Source: Nocardioides marmorisolisilvae (GTDB lineage Bacteria > Actinomycetota > Actinomycetes > Propionibacteriales > Nocardioidaceae). From it: DNA of 64,000 bases. A program made the translations under genes and the position numbers. Of the stretch, positions 10,965-18,261 are shown in pieces (position 1 is the stretch's first letter; the number at the start of each line of letters is the position of its first letter). The notes under the pieces are model-generated. The model was not told the DNA's origin. It was given only the letters and a program-made list of their open reading frames with translations, and ran no database searches. The stretch is taken from positions 62,001-126,000 of the forward strand of contig NZ_CP134227.1 in NCBI RefSeq assembly GCF_031656915.1, in the 5' to 3' direction.

Positions 10965-12203
10965 GTGACTTCAGCTCGAACTCGTCGATGGGCTGGTATC
11001 TCGGCCGCGGTCGGACTTGCGCTGGCTCTCGCAGGTTGCGCACAATCGGCCGCCCGGCCGACGGCCGCCACGCAAGCCCCGTCCGCATCTGCGACCTCGG
11101 CATCGGTGGCGACCCGGGTGCCCTGGCCGTTCCGCAACCCACTGCCCGGAATGCCGCCGGTCCTGCACGACGACGTGTACGCCGCCACCCGCGCCGGGAT
11201 GCTGAGCCCGCGTGTGGCGCACGACCCGGCGTACCTCTACGTGCCCGACTCCGACGGCAGCCGGGTGACTGTGATCAACCAGCGCACCCGCCGGATCGTG
11301 CGAGTCATCCCGAGCGGCTTCCTCAACCAGCACGTCGTCCCCAGCTACGACCTGCGCACCCTGATCGCCAACGCCAGCGCGTCCGACGAGCTGGTCGAGA
11401 TCAACCCACGGACCGCCCGCCGTACCCGAGTCATCTCGGTCCCGCGGCCGTACAACCTCTACTTCACCCCGAACGGCAAGGAAGCCGTGGTGATGGTCGA
11501 GCAGCACGACATCATCCGGTTCTCCACGCCGCACACGTTCCGGAAGATCGCGGACGTCTCCGCCCCCGACTGCCGTGGACCCAACCACGCCGACTTCTCC
11601 GCCAACGGCCGCTTCTTCGTGGTGACCTGCGAGTTCTCCGGTGAGCTCCTGAAGATCTCGACCCTCCGGCACAAGGTGATCGGCCACCTGGCCCTCGACC
11701 CCCGACCCACGAGTCGACACGTCGCACCGGGGACGATGGGGATGAGCATGCCCCAGGACATCCGGCTCTCACCCGACGGTCGCACGTTCTACGTCGCCGA
11801 CATGGGCACCAACGAGCTGCGGCTGATCGACGCCCGCACGCTCAAGCAGCGGCGGGTGATCGGACTGCCCAGCCACCCGCACGGCCTCTATCCGAGCCGG
11901 AACGGCAAGCTGCTCTACATCTCCGACCGCGGCGCCGGCAAGGTCAGCGTGCTCGACTTCGCGACCAACAAGATCGTCGACACCTGGACGATCCCGGGGG
12001 GCGGCAGCCCCGACATGGGTGGGGTCTCCGCGAACGGACGGATGCTGTGGCTCTCCGGCCGCTACGACGGCGTCGTCTACGGGTTCAACACGCGCACCGG
12101 CAAGCTGGTCGCGAAGATCCCGGTCGGCGGCAGCCCCCACGGGATCGCGGTGTGGCCGCAGCCGGGCCGTTACTCGCTGGGGCACACCGGGAACATGCGG
12201 TGA
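10965..12203 (+). CDS. YncE-like beta-propeller lipoprotein
   Basis: Exported lipoprotein of 412 aa: Arg-rich start, hydrophobic core and lipobox ALAGC with Cys25, then a low-complexity Ala/Ser/Thr linker. The mature part is a seven-bladed-type propeller of the YncE/surface-antigen kind, with repeated blades such as SRVTVINQRTRRIVRVI, RLSPDGRTFYVADMG and GKVSVLDFATNKIVDTW. No catalytic residues are evident; such proteins bind ligands or act as scaffolds. The GTG start follows a leaderless -10 box. It overlaps the next gene, another propeller lipoprotein, by 4 bp (GTGA), so the two are probably made together and may interact on the cell surface. Substrate unknown. Confidence 0.8.
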   Translation: MTSARTRRWAGISAAVGLALALAGCAQSAARPTAATQAPSASATSASVATRVPWPFRNPLPGMPPVLHDDVYAATRAGMLSPRVAHDPAYLYVPDSDGSRVTVINQRTRRIVRVIPSGFLNQHVVPSYDLRTLIANASASDELVEINPRTARRTRVISVPRPYNLYFTPNGKEAVVMVEQHDIIRFSTPHTFRKIADVSAPDCRGPNHADFSANGRFFVVTCEFSGELLKISTLRHKVIGHLALDPRPTSRHVAPGTMGMSMPQDIRLSPDGRTFYVADMGTNELRLIDARTLKQRRVIGLPSHPHGLYPSRNGKLLYISDRGAGKVSVLDFATNKIVDTWTIPGGGSPDMGGVSANGRMLWLSGRYDGVVYGFNTRTGKLVAKIPVGGSPHGIAVWPQPGRYSLGHTGNMR

Positions 12204-13198
12204 GGCGGATCCTCGCCGGAGTCGTGCTGCTCGCGGTGGCCGGCTGCGGCGGCACCCGTCCCGCCGCGGCGCCTCCCGCCGGGCCGACCGACACTCCCTC
12301 CAGCACGACGTCCGGCCCGCACGGAGCCGGCAGGTTCGGGCCGGGCAGCGCGACGGCGACCATCGTGCGCTGGCGGCTGCCCGAGCCGGTCGCGCGTGAG
12401 GTGATCGCGTCGGCCAGCGGGACCCGGGTGATCGTGGCCGGCGGCATGCGCGCCGACGACACCTCCACCGCCCGCAGCTACCGGCTCGACCTCTCCACCG
12501 GACGGACGACCTCGGCGCCTGCCCTGGCGGTCCCGGTGCACGACGCCGCCGGCGGCGCCTGGGCCGGCCTGCCCGGGGTGTTCGGAGGCGGCAACGCCAG
12601 CGAGCAGTCCGTGGTGCAGCAGCTCCGTGGCGGACGCTGGCGGGTGGTGGCGCACCTGCCCACCACCAGGTCGGACCTGTCGGTCGCCGAGGTCGCCGGT
12701 GCGACGTACGTTCTCGGTGGGTACGACGGCTCCTCCGTCCCGCGTCCGGTGCTGCGCCAGCGGAGCGGTGCGGGGCTGGTGCCGGCCGGCAGCTTGCGTC
12801 ACGGGGTGCGGTACGCCGCCTCCGCTGTGGTGGGCCGTGACGTCTACCTCTTCGGCGGCGAGGTCGCCGGCCGGGAGCTCGGTGTCGTCCAGCGCTACGA
12901 CGCCCGCACGGGCCGGACGGCGGCGGTCGCCCGCCTCCCGCACCCGCTCGGGCACGCGATGGCCGCCTCCATAGCGGGCCGGGTGCTGCTGATGGGGGGC
13001 CACACGTCGCCGACCGGCCGCACGGCACGGATGTGGTGGTTCGACCCTTCCTCGGGACGGTTCCGCCATGCCGGCCGCCTGCCGCGTCCGCTCAGCGACG
13101 CGGCGGTGGCGGTGGCGGGCAGCTCGGTGATGCTGCTCGGTGGGGAGGACCCCGCGGTCACCGACCGGGTGGTCCGGGTCGTCGTGCACCCGCGCTGA
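12200..13198 (+). CDS. Kelch-repeat lipoprotein
   Basis: Lipoprotein of 332 aa starting at GTG 12200, which overlaps the stop of the preceding propeller gene (GTGA). The lipobox is LAVAGC with Cys16. The mature part has kelch-type repeats, visible as regularly spaced Gly-Gly pairs: VIVAGGMR, ATYVLGGYDG, DVYLFGGEV, RVLLMGGHT and SVMLLGGED. This would fold as a beta-propeller of about six blades outside the cell. Function is unknown; coupling to a second, differently built propeller lipoprotein suggests a two-component surface complex. Confidence 0.8.
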   Translation: MRRILAGVVLLAVAGCGGTRPAAAPPAGPTDTPSSTTSGPHGAGRFGPGSATATIVRWRLPEPVAREVIASASGTRVIVAGGMRADDTSTARSYRLDLSTGRTTSAPALAVPVHDAAGGAWAGLPGVFGGGNASEQSVVQQLRGGRWRVVAHLPTTRSDLSVAEVAGATYVLGGYDGSSVPRPVLRQRSGAGLVPAGSLRHGVRYAASAVVGRDVYLFGGEVAGRELGVVQRYDARTGRTAAVARLPHPLGHAMAASIAGRVLLMGGHTSPTGRTARMWWFDPSSGRFRHAGRLPRPLSDAAVAVAGSSVMLLGGEDPAVTDRVVRVVVHPR

Positions 13199-13254
13199 GG
13201 GGCGGCCCTGTGCCGGACCTGATCGATGCGAGGACGCGGGACCGGCCCGGCTCC

Positions 13255-13272
13255 GGTTCCGGTTCCGGTTCC
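13255..13272. repeat. Three tandem GGTTCC hexamers
   Basis: GGTTCC is repeated three times, preceded by a variant GGCTCC at 13249-13254. It lies between the kelch lipoprotein gene and the tRNA and has no obvious function. Confidence 0.6.
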
Positions 13273-13278
13273 AGGCAC

Positions 13279-13297
13279 GATCCTGGCCGTGAGGATC
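13279..13297 (-). terminator. Hairpin downstream of the tRNA
   Basis: GATCCT and AGGATC form a 6-bp stem with a 7-nt loop just past the 3' end of the minus-strand tRNA; it could end or help process the transcript. Confidence 0.35.
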
Positions 13298-13307
13298 GAG
13301 ACAGAGG

Positions 13308-13381
13308 TGCCCCGGGTGGGACTCGAACCCACACTGGACGGTGTTTGAGACCGCGGCCTCTGCCGATTGGGCTACCGGGGC
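13308..13381 (-). tRNA. tRNA-Leu, anticodon CAA, with short variable region
   Basis: A 74-nt cloverleaf reads on the minus strand: acceptor stem GCCCCGG / CCGGGGC with discriminator A, a 3-bp D stem with leucine-like G21-A22 features, anticodon stem GCGGT / ACCGT around CTCAAAC (anticodon CAA at 13345-13347), and T arm GTGGG-TTCGAGT-CCCAC. CCA is not encoded. The variable region is only 5 nt (CCAGT), whereas bacterial tRNA-Leu normally has a long variable arm; this makes it a class-I-shaped molecule with a leucine anticodon. The amino acid is inferred from the anticodon alone. Confidence 0.85.
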
Positions 13382-13417
13382 GATGACCGCAGACGCTACC
13401 GGATCCGAGCTCTCGGC

Positions 13418-13423
13418 TAGCCT
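13418..13423 (+). promoter_or_regulatory. Leaderless -10 box of pdtaR
   Basis: TAGCCT ends 7 nt before the GTG at 13431, which supports that codon over the ATG at 13383. Confidence 0.5.
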
Positions 13424-13430
13424 CCCGGGT

Positions 13431-14006
13431 GTGACCGAGCAGCGCCGCGTGGTGATCGCCGAGGATGAGGCCCTCATCCGCATGGACCTGCGCGAGATGC
13501 TGGTCGAGGAGGGGTACGACGTCGTCGGCGAGGCCGGCGACGGGGAGACCGCAGTCCAGCTGGCCGAGGAGCTGCGGCCCGACCTCGTGGTCCTCGACAT
13601 CAAGATGCCGCGCCTCGACGGCATCACCGCCGCCGAGCGGATCGCCGGTCAGCGGATCGCGCCGGTGATCATCCTGACGGCCTTCAGCCAGCGCGACCTC
13701 GTCGAGCGGGCGCGGGATGCCGGGGCGATGGCCTACGTGGTCAAGCCGTTCTCGAAGTCCGACCTGGTGCCGGCGATCGAGATCGCTGCGGCCCGGTTCG
13801 CCGAGGTGCAGGTGCTCGAGGCGCAGGTCGAGGACCTCGACGAGCGGCTGGCCACCCGCAAGGCGGTGAGCCGGGCGCAGGGGGTGCTGCAGGACCGGCT
13901 CGGACTCAGCGAGCCGGACGCCTTCCGCTGGCTGCAGAAGACCGCGATGGACCTGCGCCTCTCGATGCGCCAGGTGGCCGAAGGGGTGGTCGAGCACGGC
14001 CCCTGA
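13431..14006 (+). CDS. pdtaR: ANTAR-domain response regulator (PdtaR-like antiterminator)
   Basis: Two-component response regulator of 191 aa that would bind RNA rather than DNA. The receiver domain (residues 6-118) has the acidic pair Glu11/Asp12, phospho-acceptor Asp56 in DLVVLDIKMP and the conserved VVKPFS lysine. The C-terminal ANTAR domain (about 128-188) contains ATRKAVSRAQGVLQ and AFRWLQKTAMD. It closely resembles M. tuberculosis Rv1626, which prevents termination in RNAs with paired hexaloop hairpins when phosphorylated by PdtaS. No histidine kinase gene lies nearby. The GTG at 13431 is preferred because of the -10 box before it; the in-frame ATG at 13383 would add 16 residues and starts right at the divergent tRNA. 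Confidence 0.92.
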   Translation: MTEQRRVVIAEDEALIRMDLREMLVEEGYDVVGEAGDGETAVQLAEELRPDLVVLDIKMPRLDGITAAERIAGQRIAPVIILTAFSQRDLVERARDAGAMAYVVKPFSKSDLVPAIEIAAARFAEVQVLEAQVEDLDERLATRKAVSRAQGVLQDRLGLSEPDAFRWLQKTAMDLRLSMRQVAEGVVEHGP

Positions 14007-14024
14007 GCGGCCGGACGGTGGCTC

Positions 14025-14040
14025 AGATCACAAGATCACA
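14025..14040. repeat. Direct repeat upstream of livJ
   Basis: AGATCACA occurs twice in tandem in the 169-bp gap before the livJ-type gene. The same gap also holds the inverted repeat GGCTAG-GTT-CTAGCC at 14097-14111, either of which could be a regulator site. Confidence 0.4.
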
Positions 14041-14175
14041 AATGGCTAACGACCTAGGGGTAATCACGGGTGTGGCCTCCACGTGTCCCGGTCGGCGGCT
14101 AGGTTCTAGCCACTTCGTATCAAGCGCGCCCGTCATGGCTCGGCCGGCGGCACGCCAACTCCAGATGGAGGCTCA

Positions 14176-15477
14176 ATGATTCGCCATCAAGGCATCCTCC
14201 GATCAGCTGCGGTGCTCGGTGTGGCCACGCTGGCGCTTGCCGGTTGCGGCAGCAGCAACTCAGGGGACAACAACACGTCGCCCAGCGCGAACAACAGCGC
14301 CAGCTCCGGCTCCGGCGGCGGGCAGGACGCAGGCAATGGCCGGCTGGTGATCGGCACCCTGCTCCCGCAGACCGGTGACCTCGCCTTCCTCGGCCCGCCC
14401 GAGTTCGCTGGCGTCGACGCTGCGGTCAAGGACATCAACGCGGCCGGGGGTGTGCTCGGCAAGCCGGTCACACAGGTCAAGGCCGACTCCGGTGACGGCA
14501 CGCCCGACATCGCCGGCTCGTCGGTGAGCAAGCTGCTCGCCGGCAACGCCGATGTCATCATCGGTGCCGCGGCATCGGGTGTCTCGCTCTCGGTGATCAA
14601 CCAGATCACCGATGCGGGCGTGGTCGAGTTCTCGCCGGCCAACACCTCGCCGACGTTCGACGACCCGAAGACCGACCCGCACAGCCTGTACTTCCGTACG
14701 TCGCCCTCCGACGTCCTCCAGGGTGCGGTGCTCTCCAACACGATCCTCGAGGATGGCCACAACAACGTGGCGATCCTCGCGCGTCAGGACTCCTACGGCG
14801 AGCTACTGGCGGCCCAGGTGGCCAAGGGCATCAAGGCCGGTGGCGGCACCGTCACGGCCAAGGTGCTCTACTCGGCCGACGCGACCAACTTCACCGCCGA
14901 GGTGAACAAGATCGCGGCGACCCACCCGGATGCGATCGCGCTGATCGCCTTCAACGAGACGACCAAGATCATCCCCACGATGATCGCCAAGAACATCGGC
15001 CCGAAGAACCAGCAGGTCTACTTCGTGGACGGCAACACCGCGGACTACTCCAAGGACTTCCCGAAGGGGACGCTCACCGGAGTCAAGGCCACCTACCCGG
15101 GAGCACAGCTCACGGGCAGCTTCAAGAAGGTGCTGCTCCAGACGAATCCCAAGCTGACGGACTTCACCTATGGTCCCGAGGCGTACGACGCGACCACGCT
15201 GACCGCGCTTGCGGCCGACGCGGCCAAGTCGGACTCACCGACGAAGTACGCGCCGTACATCATCAAGGTGTCGAAGGACGGCACCAAGTGCACGTCGTAC
15301 AAGCAGTGCCTGGACCTGCTCAACCAGGGCAAGGACATCGACTATGACGGTGTCTCCGGCCCGGTCGACCTGGGTACCACCGGTAGCCCGACGAAGGCCA
15401 CCATCGGCATCTTCCAGTACGGACCGAACAACACGTACCACAACGTGAAGTACGTGACCGGTGTGATCCCGGACTGA
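14176..15477 (+). CDS. livJ: Branched-chain amino acid ABC transporter substrate-binding lipoprotein
   Basis: A 433-aa periplasmic-binding-fold lipoprotein (lipobox LALAGC, Cys24, followed by a Ser/Asn/Gly linker). The mature part begins with LVIGTLLPQTGDLAFLGPPE and has the Leu/Ile/Val-binding fold (AAVKDINAAGGVLGKPV, and ASGVSLSVINQI in the ligand cleft). It would capture branched-chain or related amino acids for the livHMGF transporter encoded convergently downstream. ATG 14176 follows GGAGG with a 4-nt spacer. The convergent layout, with a shared terminator between, means it is transcribed separately from its transporter. The ligand is inferred from family. Confidence 0.9.
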   Translation: MIRHQGILRSAAVLGVATLALAGCGSSNSGDNNTSPSANNSASSGSGGGQDAGNGRLVIGTLLPQTGDLAFLGPPEFAGVDAAVKDINAAGGVLGKPVTQVKADSGDGTPDIAGSSVSKLLAGNADVIIGAAASGVSLSVINQITDAGVVEFSPANTSPTFDDPKTDPHSLYFRTSPSDVLQGAVLSNTILEDGHNNVAILARQDSYGELLAAQVAKGIKAGGGTVTAKVLYSADATNFTAEVNKIAATHPDAIALIAFNETTKIIPTMIAKNIGPKNQQVYFVDGNTADYSKDFPKGTLTGVKATYPGAQLTGSFKKVLLQTNPKLTDFTYGPEAYDATTLTALAADAAKSDSPTKYAPYIIKVSKDGTKCTSYKQCLDLLNQGKDIDYDGVSGPVDLGTTGSPTKATIGIFQYGPNNTYHNVKYVTGVIPD

Positions 15478-15494
15478 TCCATCCGAACAGCAAG

Positions 15495-15522
15495 CAGGGG
15501 CCCGGCTGATGCCGGGCCCCTG
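15495..15522. terminator. Bidirectional terminator between livJ and livF
   Basis: A perfect 12-bp stem (CAGGGGCCCGGC / GCCGGGCCCCTG) with loop TGAT sits between two convergent genes and can serve both strands. Confidence 0.75.
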
Positions 15523-15551
15523 TTGCATGCCGCGGGCTGCGGCGATGATGG

Positions 15552-16337
15552 CTACTTGGCCAGAGTGCCGAGGTAGAGCTCGATCACCTTGGGATCGTTG
15601 CCGAGGTCCTTGCCACTTGCCGTGTATGCGTTGCGGCCCTGGTCCAGGACGTAGCCCCGGTCGCAGATCTGCAGGCAACGACGGGCGTTCTGCTCGACCA
15701 TCACGACCGAGACGCCGGTCCGGTTGATCTTCCGCGTCTGGACGAAGACCTCGTCCTGCATGACCGGCGACAGCCCGGCGGACGGCTCGTCGAGCAGCAG
15801 CACGGAAGGCTCCATCATCAAGGCGCGACCCATCGCGACCATCTGGCGCTCGCCTCCGGACAGTGAGCCCGCCCGCTGGCCGCGGCGGTCGATCAGGGCG
15901 GGGAACAGGTCGCCGACGAACTCGAACCGCTTCCGGAACGACTTCGGGCTCTGGTAGCTGCCCATCTCGAGGTTCTCCTGGATGGTCAGCGAGGGGAACA
16001 CGTTGTTGGTCTGGGGGACAAAGCCGATGCCCTTGCGGACCAGCGTGTCGGCCCGCTCGTTGGTGATCTCGTCGCCCTTGAGCACGACCTTGCCGCTGCG
16101 GACGCGGACCAGCCCGAAGAGAGCCTTGAGCAGAGTCGACTTGCCGGCCCCGTTCGGGCCGATGATGCCGACCAGCTCACCGGGCTGGCAGTAAAGGTCG
16201 GTGCCGTTGAGGATGTTGACGCCCGGCAGGTAGCCGGCGATCAGGTCGTCGGCACGCAGCACGGCGCCCTCGGCAGCGGTGAGGTGTGCCGTGCGGCCGG
16301 CCGCGGCCTCGGCGGACGTGGGGGTCGAGTCGGCCAT
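15552..16337 (-). CDS. livF: Branched-chain amino acid ABC transporter ATP-binding protein LivF
   Basis: ATPase subunit of 261 aa: Walker A GPNGAGKS at 60-67, signature LSGGE at 159-163, Walker B LLLDEP at 180-185, and the conserved His replaced in the usual LivF manner by VVMVEQNARR. An N-terminal extension of about 25 residues precedes the ABC domain. Last gene of livHMGF; its ATG shares one base with the livG stop (TGATG), which implies coupled translation. It forms an ATPase heterodimer with LivG on the LivH-LivM membrane core. Confidence 0.93.
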   Translation of the reverse strand: MADSTPTSAEAAAGRTAHLTAAEGAVLRADDLIAGYLPGVNILNGTDLYCQPGELVGIIGPNGAGKSTLLKALFGLVRVRSGKVVLKGDEITNERADTLVRKGIGFVPQTNNVFPSLTIQENLEMGSYQSPKSFRKRFEFVGDLFPALIDRRGQRAGSLSGGERQMVAMGRALMMEPSVLLLDEPSAGLSPVMQDEVFVQTRKINRTGVSVVMVEQNARRCLQICDRGYVLDQGRNAYTASGKDLGNDPKVIELYLGTLAK

Positions 16338-17266
16338 CAGGCGTCCTTGTCAGTTGCTTCGTCGTCGGCGGCAACCTCGGCTGCGGCCTTCTCGTGGATC
16401 TCCTCGACGACGTCCTCGCTGAGGTCCTGGTCGTGGTGCGAGCCCAGGTAGGCGTCGATGACGCGCTGGTCGCTCATCACCGAGTCGGGCGGGCCCTCGG
16501 CGACGACCTGGCCCTGGGCCATCACGATCACCCAGTCGGAGATGTCGCGGACCATGTCCATGTCGTGCTCGACGAACAGCACCGTGCGGCCCTCGTCGCG
16601 CAGCGACTTCACGTGGCCGAGCAGTGACTGCTTCAGGGCCGGGTTGACGCCCGCCATCGGCTCGTCCAGCATCACCAGCTCAGGGTCGGCCATCAGCGCC
16701 CGCGCCATCTCGAGCAGCTTGCGCTGACCGCCGGACAGCGTGCCCGCGAAGTCGTCGCGTAGCCGCGCCAGCAGGAATCGCTCCAACAGGGCGTCGGCCT
16801 TCTCGGTGATCTCGTGCTCCTGGCTGCGCCACATGCCGAGCAGACCGGGCAGGAAGCGCTCGCCGCGCTGGCCGGTCGCTCCCAGGCGCATGTTCTCGAT
16901 GACCTTGAGCTTGGCGAGCACCTTGGTGAGCTGGAAGGTGCGGATCATCCCCATCCGGGCGACCTTGTAGGCCGGGACGTTGGCGAGCGACCGGCCGTTG
17001 AAGGCCCACTCGCCGGACTGCGGCCGGTCGAACCCGGTGAGCAGGTTGAAGAACGTGGTCTTCCCGGCACCGTTCGGCCCGATCAGCGCGGTGATCACGC
17101 CGCGTTGGATCTCGACGTGATCGACGTCGACGGCGGTGAGTCCGCCGAAGCGACGGACCACGTTGTCGGCGACGACGATCGCGTCCGGCTTCGGCGCGCC
17201 CGGCTCGCGGGGCACGTCGGCGAGCGCGGCTCGGGCGGCGCTCAGGCCGCTGGTGTCAACGGGCAT
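16337..17266 (-). CDS. livG: Branched-chain amino acid ABC transporter ATP-binding protein LivG
   Basis: ATPase subunit of 309 aa with Walker A GPNGAGKT at 63-70, signature LSGGQRKLLEMARAL, Walker B VMLDEPMAGVNP and switch histidine in FVEHDMDMV. The region after the switch, including the PxxVxxxxxVIDAYLG motif, is typical for LivG. An acidic, Glu/Asp/Ala-rich tail of about 35 residues follows. It overlaps livM by 11 bp and livF by 1 bp, so all four transporter genes form one tight operon. Confidence 0.93.
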   Translation of the reverse strand: MPVDTSGLSAARAALADVPREPGAPKPDAIVVADNVVRRFGGLTAVDVDHVEIQRGVITALIGPNGAGKTTFFNLLTGFDRPQSGEWAFNGRSLANVPAYKVARMGMIRTFQLTKVLAKLKVIENMRLGATGQRGERFLPGLLGMWRSQEHEITEKADALLERFLLARLRDDFAGTLSGGQRKLLEMARALMADPELVMLDEPMAGVNPALKQSLLGHVKSLRDEGRTVLFVEHDMDMVRDISDWVIVMAQGQVVAEGPPDSVMSDQRVIDAYLGSHHDQDLSEDVVEEIHEKAAAEVAADDEATDKDA

Positions 17267-18251
17267 CGATCGCCAACTCCCTTCGGTCGCCGAAGATTCC
17301 TTGTGGTCGGTAGATCATCAGCAGCATCAGCGCCAGCCCCATGATGATCAGCCGCATCAGGCTTGCCTGGTCGCTGTTCATCAGCCAGGTGGGCATGATC
17401 GGGTGGTTGCCGGAGGTCATCTGGCCGAACATCACGTCCAGGAACTGGATCAGGAACCAGAAGATGATCGAGCCGACGACCGGACCGAGCACTCGGGCCG
17501 CGCCGCCGAGGAGGAGGACGGTGTAGGCGAAGAACGTGGTGTCGGTGGCGACCCACGTGGGGTTCATGTTCGAGTGCTGCAGGGCGACGAAGAATCCCGC
17601 GAACGCGCCGAACAGACCGCCGAGAACCAGCGACTGCATCTTGTAGAGGTACACGTTCTTGCCGAGGCTGCGGACCGCGTCCTCGTCCTCGCGGATGCCC
17701 TTCATCACGCGGCCCCAGGGCGCGCGCATCAGCAGCCAGACCAGCACGCACCCGATGGCCACGATGATCCAGCCCAGGAACAGCACCCAGAAGTCGTAGG
17801 GTCGCCACGACACGATGCCGAGGTCGACCGTGTTGTGGAAGGGGTTCATGTTCGAGAAGGCGTTGTCGAAGTGGATCAGGCCGTCCTGGCCGCCGAACCA
17901 TTTCAGCAGCGTCACCGAGCCGAAGCTGAAGCGCAGGATCTCGGAGGCCGCGATGGTCACGATCGCCAGGTAGTCCGCACGCAGTCGCAGCGTCGGGACG
18001 CCGAGGATCAGGGCCAGCACGACGGTGAAGAAGAGGCCGGCGAGGATGGCCAGCCAGAAGGGCAGACCCCACGTCGAGATGAAGGCGGCCATCACGTAGC
18101 CGCCGACCGCCATGAAGCCGGCCTCACCGAAGTTGAGCAGCCCGGTGTAGCCGAAGTTGATGTTCAGGCCGATCGCGGCCAGGGCGTAGACCACGGCAGT
18201 GGGGCCGAGGCCCGACTGTAGGGCCTGGCTGATGGTGCTTCCCCAGTCCAT
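17256..18251 (-). CDS. livM: Branched-chain amino acid ABC transporter permease LivM
   Basis: Permease of 331 aa with about nine hydrophobic segments. The family motif GYTGLLNFGEAGFMAVGGYV is near the N-terminus (residues 34-53) and the coupling-helix region EDEDAVRSLGKNVYLYK lies around 190-207. The start ATG at 18251 follows GAGGAGG. It pairs with LivH to form the transmembrane path for branched-chain amino acids. Ten bases separate it from livH upstream. Confidence 0.93.
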   Translation of the reverse strand: MDWGSTISQALQSGLGPTAVVYALAAIGLNINFGYTGLLNFGEAGFMAVGGYVMAAFISTWGLPFWLAILAGLFFTVVLALILGVPTLRLRADYLAIVTIAASEILRFSFGSVTLLKWFGGQDGLIHFDNAFSNMNPFHNTVDLGIVSWRPYDFWVLFLGWIIVAIGCVLVWLLMRAPWGRVMKGIREDEDAVRSLGKNVYLYKMQSLVLGGLFGAFAGFFVALQHSNMNPTWVATDTTFFAYTVLLLGGAARVLGPVVGSIIFWFLIQFLDVMFGQMTSGNHPIMPTWLMNSDQASLMRLIIMGLALMLLMIYRPQGIFGDRRELAIDAR

Positions 18252-18261
18252 GCGTTCCTCC

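Noticed and set aside
13249-13272. CRISPR or other repeat array from the GGTTCC repeats
   Set aside because: Only three or four hexamers with no spacers. No CRISPR array or cas gene was seen in the window.
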